Made by a program: the position numbers and the translations under genes. From Brachybacterium tyrofermentans (GTDB lineage Bacteria > Actinomycetota > Actinomycetes > Actinomycetales > Dermabacteraceae), in assembly GCF_014897585.1 (NCBI RefSeq), contig NZ_JABUXW010000014.1, positions 1-64,000 of the forward strand: DNA of 64,000 bases. Direction: 5' to 3'. Below are positions 8,277 to 17,203 of the stretch, in pieces (position 1 is the first letter of the stretch; each line of letters begins with the position of its first letter). The notes beneath the pieces were generated by a model. That model did not search any database and had not been told where the DNA came from. It saw only the letters and a list, made by a program, of their open reading frames with translations.

Positions 8277-9206
8277 TCAGCTCCGACGCAGAGGACCCAG
8301 CCGGGCCTTGAGCGCCCAGAAGAGCATCCTCGACGTGGCGACCGGGCCGTAGCGGACCCCGTCGGCGTAGGGCTTGTCGGAGCGCAGCGTGGCGTCGGCT
8401 CCTCCATCGACGAAGACGATCTGCCCGGCCATGAAGGAGTTCTCCTCGCTGATCATCCAGGAGATGGCGTCGGCGATCGCCTGGACGGGACCCGGGAAGC
8501 CGAGCGGCTGGGGGAGCGCGGTGCTGAGCACCCGGTCCCGAGCGGAGTCCTGTACGGAGCTCTGCGCAGAACTCCGTGCAGGATCCGGCGGGGAGTCGGT
8601 GCTCAGCGTCGTCCCCGCCGAGTCGGTCTCGACGATCCCGGGAGCGATGACGTTCAGGACCACGCCGGTCCCCGCCCAGTCCTCACCGGCCGCGGACTGG
8701 CGGACCCAGCGGTTCAGGGCGATCTTCGAGGACCGGTACAGCACGCCGCCGCGTCCGGTCGCGATGAGCCGCTCCGCCGCGGCGATCGCTGACTCCTCCT
8801 CGCCGCGCAGGCAGGCGCCGATCACGTCGTCGTCGCCGGCGGACAGCGAGGCCGCCGAGGAGACCACCACGACGCGTGGAGACGGCTTCTTCCGCAGAGA
8901 CGCTCGCAGGCCCGCCAGCACGGCGAGGGTGCCGAAGTAGTTGACGCGGACCGTCTCCGTCGTCGAGGTGCCGACCCCGGCGACCAGCGCCAGACCGTCG
9001 ATGCCTCCCGGCGCGAGCCGGCTGACCTCGGCGACCAGCAGATCCCGGCCCTCGTCGTCCCCGAGGTCCGCGCGGACATCGACGTCCGGGCCGAGGCCGC
9101 AGCGGATCACCCGCGCCCCGCGCTGTCGCAGGGTGCTCGCGGTGAGGGCACCGATGCCGCTGTCGGCACCGGTGACGACGTAGGTCCGGCCCTCGTGGGG
9201 GGTCAT
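8277..9206 (-). CDS. Short-chain dehydrogenase/reductase
   Basis: A 309-residue NAD(P)-dependent oxidoreductase. The ATG at 9206 is preceded by AGGAG; an upstream in-frame ATG at 9245 lacks one. The Rossmann motif TGADSGIG is at residues 12-19, the catalytic Ser lies in VVVSSAAS (about S117) and the YxxxK pair is Y157/K161. A polar insert of ~35 residues (rich in S, D and P) precedes the C-terminal VFVDGG dimer strand, making it longer than typical 250-residue members. Closest in style to the 3-alpha-hydroxysteroid dehydrogenase-like group; the substrate is unknown. It is convergent with the sulfatase gene across 81 bp. Confidence 0.85.
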   Translation of the reverse strand: MTPHEGRTYVVTGADSGIGALTASTLRQRGARVIRCGLGPDVDVRADLGDDEGRDLLVAEVSRLAPGGIDGLALVAGVGTSTTETVRVNYFGTLAVLAGLRASLRKKPSPRVVVVSSAASLSAGDDDVIGACLRGEEESAIAAAERLIATGRGGVLYRSSKIALNRWVRQSAAGEDWAGTGVVLNVIAPGIVETDSAGTTLSTDSPPDPARSSAQSSVQDSARDRVLSTALPQPLGFPGPVQAIADAISWMISEENSFMAGQIVFVDGGADATLRSDKPYADGVRYGPVATSRMLFWALKARLGPLRRS

Positions 9207-9373
9207 GTCGGCTCCTGGTCCGGAGGTGCGCCCGCGGGATCGCACGGCGCCCTGCCTCTCAGGCTACGCGCGAACCCGATGGCCGGCACCTGATCCGGCG
9301 GGGCAGATCCCCTGCGCACCGGACGACGAAGGTCGGTGGTCCGACACGCCGCCCGTGGATAGCCTCGGGGCGC

Positions 9374-9697
9374 ATGATGAACCGACGAGAACATGCGGCG
9401 ACCATCGCGGCGGGCATGCTGTGCGCCAACAGCCTCCCGCACCTGGCCACGGCGGTGACCGGTCACCGCCACCTCACACCCGTCGGCGGGGCGCAGTCCG
9501 CACCGTGGACCAACGCGGCCTGGGGCACGGCCAATCTGCTCGCAGGCCTCGCCCTGGCGCGACGGGCCGCCGGGGGCGAGGGACGCTGGGACTCCCGCTT
9601 GGTCACGTTCGACCTGGGCGCCGCCGTGTTCGCCACCTGGATGGTGAGCAGCGAGGCCGCGATGCGGGTGAACTGGCGCGGGAAGGACGACCGCTGA
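9374..9697 (+). CDS. Small membrane protein of unknown function
   Basis: A 107-residue protein with about three hydrophobic segments (AATIAAGMLCANSLPHLATA; AAWGTANLLAGLALA; LGAAVFATWMV). I do not recognise a named family. The start could be either of two adjacent ATGs at 9374 and 9377; the ribosome site (TCGGGG) is weak. It stands alone between a divergent SDR gene and a same-strand reductase gene about 200 bp downstream. The product is plausible from length and hydrophobic pattern only. Confidence 0.55.
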   Translation: MMNRREHAATIAAGMLCANSLPHLATAVTGHRHLTPVGGAQSAPWTNAAWGTANLLAGLALARRAAGGEGRWDSRLVTFDLGAAVFATWMVSSEAAMRVNWRGKDDR

Positions 9698-9895
9698 GCG
9701 CGGCGTCGTCCCTCCGCTGAACGGGATGCCGCCGTCGTCGGGGACGGAGACCCGGCCCAGGTGGAGCGAGGCGGCACCGAAGCCCGTTCTCGCGCACCGA
9801 GAACAGCAGGGGAGACCGGCCCGCGAGGACCAGCGCGTGAGAACCCGCATGCACGCTGAGGGAATGTCCGTGCAGGGCGAGGAGTTGTCCTGGAT

Positions 9896-10819
9896 ATGCG
9901 AGCACTCACCTACACCGAATACGGCGACCCCAGCGTCCTCGACGTGACCGATGCACCCATGCCCAAGGCCGCCCCCGGCTCCGTCGTGATCCGGGTGGAG
10001 CGGGCCTCCGTGAATCCCGTGGACTGGAAGGTGATGTCCGGCGGGCTCGACGGGCTCATCGAGACCATCTTCCCCGTGATCCCCGGCTGGGACGTGGCCG
10101 GTGTCGTCGAGGCGGTGGGCCCCGATACCCCGGAGTTCTCCCCCGGTGACCGTGTCGCCTCCTACGGCCGCACCGACATCATCCACGGCGGCACCTACGC
10201 CGAGTTCGTGGCGCTGCCCGCCACCTCGGTCGCGGCCATCCCCGAGGGCGTCGGGTTCGACGTCTCCGCGGGCCTCCCACTGACCGGCCTGACCGCGCTG
10301 CGCAGCCTCGAGACCCTGGAGCTGACCGCAGACGACACGCTGCTGATCCATGCAGCGTCTGGCGGGGTCGGCTACCTCGCCGCGCAGCTGGCGCGCGAGA
10401 TCGGCGCGACCGTGATCGGCACCGCCTCCGCCCAGAACCACGAGAAGCTGACAGCCCTCGGCGTCACTCCGGTGGCCTACGGAGAGGGCCTGGTCGAGCG
10501 GGTCCGCGAGGTCGCGCCCGACGGCGTGAGCGCTGTCGCGGACTTCGTGGGCGGGGTCCGGGAGGACACGCTCGCCCTGCTCGCCGACGGTGGCCGGCAC
10601 GTCTCGATCGCCGATCCCTCGGTCGAGGAGGTCGGCGGGCACTGGGTGTGGGTGCGTCCCGACGGCGCGCGGCTGAGCAGCCTGCTGGAGAAGGTCGCCG
10701 CCGGTGCGCTGCGGGTCGAGATCGACCGCACCTTCGCCCTCGCCGAGGCCGGTCAGGCCTTCGAGGTCAGCATGGCCGGCGCCGCGAACGGGAAGCTCCT
10801 CATCGACGTCACCCGCTGA
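9896..10819 (+). CDS. NADP-dependent zinc-less alcohol dehydrogenase / quinone reductase
   Basis: A 307-residue medium-chain reductase. The ATG at 9896 has GCGAGGAG at 9877-9884. The N-terminal GroES-like catalytic domain includes VNPVDWKVMSGG and PVIPGWDVAGVVEAVG. The cofactor domain has the glycine motif AASGGVGYLAAQLAREIG. The cysteine and histidine zinc ligands of true alcohol dehydrogenases are absent, so a quinone or enone reductase is expected. It ends 16 bp from the convergent lipoprotein gene. The physiological substrate cannot be told from sequence. Confidence 0.88.
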   Translation: MRALTYTEYGDPSVLDVTDAPMPKAAPGSVVIRVERASVNPVDWKVMSGGLDGLIETIFPVIPGWDVAGVVEAVGPDTPEFSPGDRVASYGRTDIIHGGTYAEFVALPATSVAAIPEGVGFDVSAGLPLTGLTALRSLETLELTADDTLLIHAASGGVGYLAAQLAREIGATVIGTASAQNHEKLTALGVTPVAYGEGLVERVREVAPDGVSAVADFVGGVREDTLALLADGGRHVSIADPSVEEVGGHWVWVRPDGARLSSLLEKVAAGALRVEIDRTFALAEAGQAFEVSMAGAANGKLLIDVTR

Positions 10820-10834
10820 GGCGAGCACACTCGC

Positions 10835-11758
10835 TCACTCCATGCTGATCGTCCAGGGGCCGTCGGCGTCGACCTGGAGCACGAGCGAGCCGTCGGGAAG
10901 CAACGTGGTGCCGTCGTAGCGGCCGATCTCGTTGACGATCAGATCCGGGCGACTCTCGCCCCACGCCCAGATCGCGAAATTGCTCTCGCCGGCATGGGTC
11001 AGGGTCACGGGGGTGAGCCCGTCGGCGACGCCGTCGACGATGACCAGCGAGTCTCCGGTGGCCTCGTAGGTGTCGCTCCCGTCCCAGCGCGGTGCCTCGC
11101 TGAGGTGGTGGAAGGTGATGGTCCAGTCGCCGTCCGCCTCGACGCGGAGGGCGGAGGGCTCTTCACCGAAGTTGACCGCGACCTGCCCGGAGTAGCTGCC
11201 GATCTCGTTGACCAGCAGATCGATGTCCTGTCCGTTGCCGTCCACGGACCACAGGGCGACGTTCCCGGTGCCGTCGTGGGTGACCTCGGCGTAGAACACC
11301 GCATCGCCCAGAGGCTCGAGAATCACCACCTCGGAGCCGCTGCCGGTGAACGACGGTGCGTCGATCTGCTCGGGCTCGGGCTCGGGCTCGGGAGCCGGCT
11401 CCGGCACGGCGTCGACGGTGCTCTCGCTCCCATGATCGTCAGCAGTGGTGTCCGAGACGTCCGCCCCCTCGTCCGCAGCAGCTGCCGCTGCTGCGTCCTC
11501 TTCGGTTTCCGAACTCTCGGTCGCTGACGACTCGGCGGTCACCGTGGGTTCGTCGTCCGCCGGCGCTGCCGGGGCCATCCCGCAACCGCTCATGAGCACC
11601 GCCGTGGCGAGCAGCGGAGCGAGGGAGAGCCTGCGGACCAGTGTCGTGTGGCGGCGGTTCGCCTGTTCCGGACCAGGCAGAGCGTCGCCGTGCGGTTCCG
11701 GGACGGGGCGGGATGCGCGTGCCGAGGGCGGTGCGCCGTGACAAGAGGTGATGGCCAT
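10835..11758 (-). CDS. Lipoprotein with two tandem ~75-residue domains
   Basis: A 307-residue predicted lipoprotein. The ATG at 11758 has AAGGAG seven bases upstream. The n-region is unusually long (~40 residues) before the hydrophobic stretch and lipobox LMSGC. A long Ala/Glu/Asp/Ser linker follows, with a PEPEPEPEPE run. The C-terminal half is a tandem repeat: each unit contains a (D/H)(L)IVNEIGxY or LLVNEIGSY core and ends with DGDWTITF or DGPWTISM. Beta-rich extracellular modules of this style occur in actinobacterial surface proteins, but I know no function for them. It lies 47 bp downstream of a membrane-protein gene and is probably co-transcribed with it. Confidence 0.8.
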   Translation of the reverse strand: MAITSCHGAPPSARASRPVPEPHGDALPGPEQANRRHTTLVRRLSLAPLLATAVLMSGCGMAPAAPADDEPTVTAESSATESSETEEDAAAAAAADEGADVSDTTADDHGSESTVDAVPEPAPEPEPEPEQIDAPSFTGSGSEVVILEPLGDAVFYAEVTHDGTGNVALWSVDGNGQDIDLLVNEIGSYSGQVAVNFGEEPSALRVEADGDWTITFHHLSEAPRWDGSDTYEATGDSLVIVDGVADGLTPVTLTHAGESNFAIWAWGESRPDLIVNEIGRYDGTTLLPDGSLVLQVDADGPWTISME

Positions 11759-11805
11759 GATGGCTCCTTCGTAAAGGGGTGGAGTGGAACAGGAGGTTGG
11801 TCGGC

Positions 11806-12291
11806 TCAGCGCCGGGGGCTGATGACCCAGAGGACGACGAGCGCGACGAGCGCGGCAGCTCCGAGCACGGACAGCGGGATCAGGGAGAGACGTTCGAGAA
11901 GCGAATCCACGGCTCCTGCCCCGGAGGCGGCAACGATCCCGGTCAGTGCGACGGCTGCACCACCGGCCAGGGACGCCTGGTCCAGGAGTCCGAGGGTCAC
12001 GGCGACAGCCAGGGGGACGAGCAACGCCGCGAGCCAGAAGACGAGGGAACCGACCTGGTTCTCCGGCCCGATGGCACGGCAGAAGCGCAGCTCGACGAGG
12101 AGGAGCCCGATTCCGCCGGCGATCGTGACGACCAGGTGGGGCACAGTGAAGTTCCAGCGCCCCACCAGGGCCGGTGCCACGGTGATAGCGGCCGCGAGAA
12201 CGAGGAGCACGGAGAATCCGACCGTGCCCCACGTTCCGAGGGGGACAACTGTTTCGGGCGGGGTGCCGAGGTCCTTCAGCAGGTCGTTCAT
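11806..12291 (-). CDS. Multi-pass membrane protein of unknown function
   Basis: A 161-residue protein with five likely membrane segments, starting after a short cytosolic MNDLLKDLGTPPETV. The ATG is at 12291-12289, preceded on that strand by a GGAGATCC-like purine stretch. No family recognised. It is the first gene of a probable two-gene unit with the lipoprotein. It is divergent from the restriction-modification operon, so the 188 bp to 12480 should hold promoters in both directions. Confidence 0.7.
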   Translation of the reverse strand: MNDLLKDLGTPPETVVPLGTWGTVGFSVLLVLAAAITVAPALVGRWNFTVPHLVVTIAGGIGLLLVELRFCRAIGPENQVGSLVFWLAALLVPLAVAVTLGLLDQASLAGGAAVALTGIVAASGAGAVDSLLERLSLIPLSVLGAAALVALVVLWVISPRR

Positions 12292-12479
12292 GGTGGATCT
12301 CCGATCGGGTGGCGTACCGAGCGCTGCGGTACGGGGAGCTTTCGGCGGTCGTCACAGCATGCGGACGGCGCCCGACATTCGATATCGCGTCGAGCGGTAA
12401 CATCCCTTATCAATGGATCGCGCGCAAGGGTGCCGACGATTCATTAGTGTGTGTCTGTCCCACTTGGAGGAGGTGCACA

Positions 12480-14447
12480 GTGCCCACGTTGACGATGCAG
12501 GCGATTGCGGACCTCGCTCAGGTGCAGCGCGAAGTCGTGAGCATGTGGCGCTCCCGCTACGCCGACTCCTCGCATCCGTTCCCGCAACCCGTCGAGGCCG
12601 ACGGCCGCCTCTTCGAGGCCGGCCTCGTCGCCGACTGGCTCCGCGTCACCGGGCGCGGGAACAACCCCGACGCCCCGCTCGAAGCGGTTCTGCACTCCTC
12701 GCTGTTCGACAGCCTGCTCAAGGACCTCGATGCCGCCTCGACACTCCTGCTGCTCCACGACCAGCTCGGGGGACCGCTCGCTGATCTGCGTCCTCACGAG
12801 GTGCTGGACGGTGCGCGTCACGGCGGCCTGGACCGACTCCTTGACCTCGAGGCGCTGCCAGACCTGCTGGCGAAGCGCGAACTCCTCGAGTCCGTCGACG
12901 AGCTCGCCGAGGCCGCGTTCTCCGGTCGCCACGTGCTCGAGAGGCTGGTGGGGACTTTCACCGCTCCCCGGGGTGCCTGGGCGGGTGAGGCCCTCACCGG
13001 CCCGGGCGCTGGTCTCGTGGCAGACGTGACCCTGGCGATGCACGAACAGTTCAACCATCGGCTCGATCCGCATGGGCGCGGAGGGCAGCTGCTGAGCGCG
13101 CTCGTCGCCGCAGCAGCTGGCGAAGACCGCGGACTTCTCGTCGGCATCGACGGCGCGATGACCGAGGAACCCACCGGGCGAGCGCTGCTGCGTCTGCTGG
13201 CCACCCAGCTCGGGCCGGACAGCATCGTGGACCCTGCCTCCGCCGACGGGACGGTCCAGGACCGCCTCACGCTGGTCATGCGTCAGGAGATCGAGGATGC
13301 CCACACCTTCTTCGAGGAGATCGACTCCCTCCTGCTCGAGCGCGGCCCGCGAGACGTGCTCGCCCTCATCGGCCCGGCCGAGCTCCTCGTCGAGCCCCTC
13401 AAGGACGATGCCCTCCGCGTGGCACGTGAGCGCCTGCTGATGCCCACGGCGGGCCATCCCGCAGACCTGCGATATGTCGCGCGCCTGCCTCGGGGCCTGA
13501 GCCGTCATGGCGGGCGCCGCCGACTCGCCCTGTGGGTGGTCGGCACGGCGGTGACCCACGCCGACCGAACCTGGACCGTCTACGGCGAGCACGCCGACAC
13601 CGCGCTCGACCGGGCCTCCCGCGCTGCGATCGCCGCAGACGTCGTGGCCGCCCTCGCCGGCGGTGTTGCGCTGACCTCCCATGCCTTCCTGCGCAGCAGC
13701 CGCCTCGCCACGGATGCCCTGGTGCGCCGGCGATCCCTGGTCCTCGCACCCCAGGAGGCGCTCGAGCGCAGTGGAGGCGAGAGCCTCGCCCGCATCTGGG
13801 AGCTGGACGACGGGCTCGTGCGCGATGCGGTGCATCTGGAAGCCGTGGAGGCCGGCGGCACCGATCCCACGATCTCCTGGCAGACAGTGACCACGGCCTT
13901 CGCCGCCGAGGTGCGCGGCACCAGGCTTCCCGAGGAAGCGATCGCCGGCCCCGAACCGGGAAGCGCGATCGTGATCGGGCCCGACGAGGTGCGGGATCCC
14001 GCGCTCCGCGGACGCCGGGCCATCGATCGCCTCGTCCTGGAGCAAGCCGCCTCGCGCAGCACGTTCACGCAGCCAGGCGACGTGGTCTTCACCGCCGAAG
14101 GCGGGGTCGCCGCATTCGTCGATGTGGAGGGCGGCCACGTGCTGCAGTCACCTGTGCGAGCCCTGCGCTGCAGTGCCGACGGCAGGCAGGGGCGCATCCT
14201 CCACCCGTCCGTCGTCGCCGCAGATATCTCCCGCCAGGAGGGACGCGACCGGCGCACCTGGCGCCTCCGAACCATCCCGGACGATTCGGTGCCCGCGATC
14301 GAGCAGACCACTGCACGGATTGAGGACCGCCGGGCCCACCTGATCTCCCAACTCGCCACCCTCGACGCCCTCGAGGATGAACTCACCCGGGCCCTCGCGA
14401 CGGGCACCCTCGTCGCAGCTCCCATACCCCCTCTGAAGGAGAACTGA
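12480..14447 (+). CDS. Degenerate N6-DNA-methylase-like protein with N-terminal HTH
   Basis: A 655-residue first gene of a type I restriction operon. The GTG at 12480 is preceded by GGAGGAGG at 12466-12473, so the open frame further upstream is not used. Residues 5-50 are a helix-turn-helix (MQAIADLAQVQREVVSMWRS). The middle aligns by eye with N6-adenine methylases, but the SAM motif reads DPASADG (251-257) where DPxxGxG is expected. The catalytic NPPF position reads GPAE (298-301). The later LPRGLSRHGGRRRLALWV strand (336-353) is well kept. The C-terminus (QPGDVVFTAEGG, then a helical tail) resembles a type I specificity half-domain. It is probably a catalytically dead DNA-binding or target-recognition partner of HsdM. 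Its stop overlaps the hsdM start by one base. Confidence 0.75.
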   Translation: MPTLTMQAIADLAQVQREVVSMWRSRYADSSHPFPQPVEADGRLFEAGLVADWLRVTGRGNNPDAPLEAVLHSSLFDSLLKDLDAASTLLLLHDQLGGPLADLRPHEVLDGARHGGLDRLLDLEALPDLLAKRELLESVDELAEAAFSGRHVLERLVGTFTAPRGAWAGEALTGPGAGLVADVTLAMHEQFNHRLDPHGRGGQLLSALVAAAAGEDRGLLVGIDGAMTEEPTGRALLRLLATQLGPDSIVDPASADGTVQDRLTLVMRQEIEDAHTFFEEIDSLLLERGPRDVLALIGPAELLVEPLKDDALRVARERLLMPTAGHPADLRYVARLPRGLSRHGGRRRLALWVVGTAVTHADRTWTVYGEHADTALDRASRAAIAADVVAALAGGVALTSHAFLRSSRLATDALVRRRSLVLAPQEALERSGGESLARIWELDDGLVRDAVHLEAVEAGGTDPTISWQTVTTAFAAEVRGTRLPEEAIAGPEPGSAIVIGPDEVRDPALRGRRAIDRLVLEQAASRSTFTQPGDVVFTAEGGVAAFVDVEGGHVLQSPVRALRCSADGRQGRILHPSVVAADISRQEGRDRRTWRLRTIPDDSVPAIEQTTARIEDRRAHLISQLATLDALEDELTRALATGTLVAAPIPPLKEN

Positions 14448-16048
14448 TGACCCCGAAGTCAGCGACCTTGGCGCCCTCGACGCCCAAGGAGCTCAAGGAC
14501 ACCCTGTGGAAAGCTGCGGACAAGCTCCGCGGCTCCATGGACGCCAGCCAGTACAAGGACGTGGTGCTCGGCCTCGTCTTCCTCAAGTACGTCTCCGACG
14601 CCTTCGAGGAGCGCCGCGAGGCGATCCGTGCCGAGCTCGCCGGCGAGAACGAGGACTACATCGGCGAGACCCTCGAAGAGGTCGACGAGTACACCGGTTC
14701 CGGTGTGTTCTGGGTGGCGCCGACGGCCCGCTGGGAGTACATCTCGTCGCACGCCAAGGGCACCCAGGTCAGCGCCACCGCGGATCGCCAGACCGTCGGC
14801 GACCTGATCGACGCCGCCATGACGCATCTCGGCACGGACAACCCTTCGCTCGAGGGCACGCTGCCGCGGATCTACGGCCGCGACAACGTGGACCAGCGCC
14901 GCCTCGGCGAGCTGGTGGATCTGCTGAACTCCGCTCGCTTCACCGGCGAGGGAGCCTCCAAGGCCCGCGACCTGCTCGGCGAGGTCTACGAGTACTTCCT
15001 GGACAAGTTCGCCAAGGCCGAGGGTAAGCGCGGCGGCGAGTTCTACACCCCGCCGGTGCTGGTGCGCACCCTGGTGGAGATCCTGGAGCCGAAGAAGGGC
15101 CGTGTCTACGACCCGTGCTGCGGCAGTGGCGGCATGTTCGTCCAGGCCGAGAAGTTCCTCGCCTCCCACGACGAGGATCCGACGAACATCGCCGTGTACG
15201 GCCAGGAGCTCAACGAGCGCACCTGGCGGATGGCGAAGATGAACCTCGCCATCCACGGCTTGGACTCCCAGGGCCTCGGCGCCCGCTGGGGTGACACCTT
15301 CGCCCGCGACATCCACCCGAACCTGGTGGCCGACTATGTGATGGCGAACCCTCCGTTCAACATCAAGGACTGGTCTCGGCACGAGGACGATGCCCGCTGG
15401 ACCTACGGCGTACCTCCGGTGCGCAATGCGAACTACGCGTGGATGCAGCACATCCTCTCCAAGCTCTCCGCACAGGGCGAGGCCGCCGTGGTGATGGCCA
15501 ACGGGACCATGGCCTCGAACACCGGGGGAGAGGGCGAGATCCGCAAGAACATGCTGAAGGCCGGCGTGGTCTCCGCGGTGGTGGCGATGCCGCCGAACCT
15601 GTTCCGCTCGGTCGCGATCCCGGTGTGCGTGTGGTTCTTCGCGAACGACAAGACCGCCGGCTCGAAGGGGTCGATCGACCGCAGTCGCGAGGTGCTGTTC
15701 ATCGATGCCCGCGAGACGGGGTACATGATCGACCGCGTGGAACGTACCTTCTCTGACGAGGACATCCACACCATCGCCAACACCTTCCGCACCTGGCGCG
15801 GCCGCGACTCCGCCGAGGGCGAGTACGAGGACGTCCCCGGCTTCTGCAAAAGCGCCACGATCGATGAGATCGAGCAGGCCGGCTGGGCTGTGACTCCGGG
15901 CCGCTTCGTGGGTGCGCCCGAAGCGGAAGAAGATGATGAGCCCATCGACCAGAAGATCGAGCGGCTCACCAAGGAGCTCACCGCGGCAATGGATGAGTCC
16001 GCGCGGCTCGATTCCGTAGTGCGGGAGCAGCTGGGGAGGATGGCATGA
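14447..16048 (+). CDS. hsdM: Type I restriction-modification methyltransferase subunit
   Basis: A 533-residue N6-adenine methyltransferase. The ATG at 14447 sits in TGATGA with AAGGAGA at 14436-14442. The N-terminal HsdM helical bundle (KAADKLRGSMDASQYKDVVL) is followed by SAM motif I DPCCGSG (222-228) and catalytic NPPF (301-304). The protein is full length. It methylates host DNA at the sequence chosen by HsdS and is also needed for restriction. It is translationally coupled to both neighbours (1 bp and 4 bp overlaps). Confidence 0.95.
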   Translation: MTPKSATLAPSTPKELKDTLWKAADKLRGSMDASQYKDVVLGLVFLKYVSDAFEERREAIRAELAGENEDYIGETLEEVDEYTGSGVFWVAPTARWEYISSHAKGTQVSATADRQTVGDLIDAAMTHLGTDNPSLEGTLPRIYGRDNVDQRRLGELVDLLNSARFTGEGASKARDLLGEVYEYFLDKFAKAEGKRGGEFYTPPVLVRTLVEILEPKKGRVYDPCCGSGGMFVQAEKFLASHDEDPTNIAVYGQELNERTWRMAKMNLAIHGLDSQGLGARWGDTFARDIHPNLVADYVMANPPFNIKDWSRHEDDARWTYGVPPVRNANYAWMQHILSKLSAQGEAAVVMANGTMASNTGGEGEIRKNMLKAGVVSAVVAMPPNLFRSVAIPVCVWFFANDKTAGSKGSIDRSREVLFIDARETGYMIDRVERTFSDEDIHTIANTFRTWRGRDSAEGEYEDVPGFCKSATIDEIEQAGWAVTPGRFVGAPEAEEDDEPIDQKIERLTKELTAAMDESARLDSVVREQLGRMA

Positions 16049-17202
16049 ACTGGCCAATCAAGCGTGTAAAGAATGTTGCTGAACTCGCAATCGGGCCGTT
16101 CGGGTCGGCGCTCAAGGCGGACACTTACGTGTCCGAGGGACTTCCCGTCGTCGCGGGGGGAAACTTGGGTGGTGGGCGGTGGCCCAATGTGAATGAGGCT
16201 CCTCGAGTCTCGTCTGAAACTGCATCTCGACTATTGCGTAGTGTCGCAATGCCTGGAGATCTCATTTTTCCTCACCGAGGTTCCATTGGGCGGGTCGGAA
16301 TTGCCGACCGTGACCTGATGTTATCAACGAGTATGATGAGAGCAAGGTTTGATCCCAAGATCGTAGATTCGGAGTTTGCTTATTGGTTCTTCTTGGCGCA
16401 GGGCTCCCGGGAGTTGCTTACAATGGCTTCTTCTGTTGGGACTCCGGGCATTGGTCAACCGCTTGCCTCGCTAGGGTCAGTGGGGATCAAGCTCCCGCCA
16501 ATGAGTGTACAGAAGGCGCTTGCGGCGGTGCTCGGAGCCCTCGAAGACAAGGTCGACGCGAATCGGTGCATTGCAAATGCTGTAGACGATCTAATTCGAG
16601 CCCAGGTAGCGCCACGTCTCGCAGAGTCCAGTCAACTCTGGGACGCTTTGAAGATTGTTTTTGGCGAAGCATTCAAGGGGGATTCTTTCAGTGTCCCTGG
16701 AATTGGTCGGGCCTTAGTAAGGATTCGTGATCTAAAGTCACAGAAGTGCCAGGTGTGGACTACGGAGAGGCGTCCAAAGGAATTTGAGGTTCGACCGGGC
16801 GCCCTCCTTGTAGGGATGGATGCTGAGTTCCGAGCTACTCGATGGTCTGGCCCGATCGGTGTTCTCAACCAGAGAGTGCTCGCAGCGTCCAGCGTTAAAT
16901 ATGGACCAGCCATCTCGCGCGAAATGCTCGTCGCGCCACTTCGTCGGGTCGAGCGAAGCAAATCGGGGACGACGGTTATTCATCTGAACAAGAGTGACCT
17001 TCTCGCGGAAAGCGTGCTGGCCCCAGTTGATTCGGACGTTCCTGCGTTGAGAGCGCTGGTCGATCCGATGTGGGATCGTGCTGTGGCGGCCGAACAGGAG
17101 TCAGTTCGCGTCGCCGCCACCCGCGACGAGCTCCTCCCACTACTCATGGCGGGCAAGATCACCGTCAAAGACGCCGAGAAGACCGTCGAGGAGGTCGTCT
17201 GA
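16045..17202 (+). CDS. hsdS: Type I restriction-modification specificity subunit
   Basis: A 385-residue DNA-recognition subunit starting at the ATG that overlaps the hsdM stop. The first target-recognition domain runs from about residue 5 to 150 (IGPFGSALKADTY; PGDLIFPHRGSIGRVG) and ends in a helical spacer (QKALAAVLGALEDKVDANRCI). A second, divergent domain and a C-terminal helix (RDELLPLLMAGKITVKDAEK) follow. The stretch 16060-17000 is visibly richer in A and T and uses rare-looking codons (TTA, ATA-like third positions) compared with hsdM and hsdR. That is typical of specificity domains exchanged by recombination. Confidence 0.92.
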   Translation: MNWPIKRVKNVAELAIGPFGSALKADTYVSEGLPVVAGGNLGGGRWPNVNEAPRVSSETASRLLRSVAMPGDLIFPHRGSIGRVGIADRDLMLSTSMMRARFDPKIVDSEFAYWFFLAQGSRELLTMASSVGTPGIGQPLASLGSVGIKLPPMSVQKALAAVLGALEDKVDANRCIANAVDDLIRAQVAPRLAESSQLWDALKIVFGEAFKGDSFSVPGIGRALVRIRDLKSQKCQVWTTERRPKEFEVRPGALLVGMDAEFRATRWSGPIGVLNQRVLAASSVKYGPAISREMLVAPLRRVERSKSGTTVIHLNKSDLLAESVLAPVDSDVPALRALVDPMWDRAVAAEQESVRVAATRDELLPLLMAGKITVKDAEKTVEEVV

Positions 17203-17203
17203 C

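Noticed and set aside
12309..12479. 57-residue N-terminal extension of the methylase-like protein.
   Set aside because: A strong GGAGGAGG precedes the GTG at 12480 and the HTH begins just after it; the upstream part has no protein-like features.
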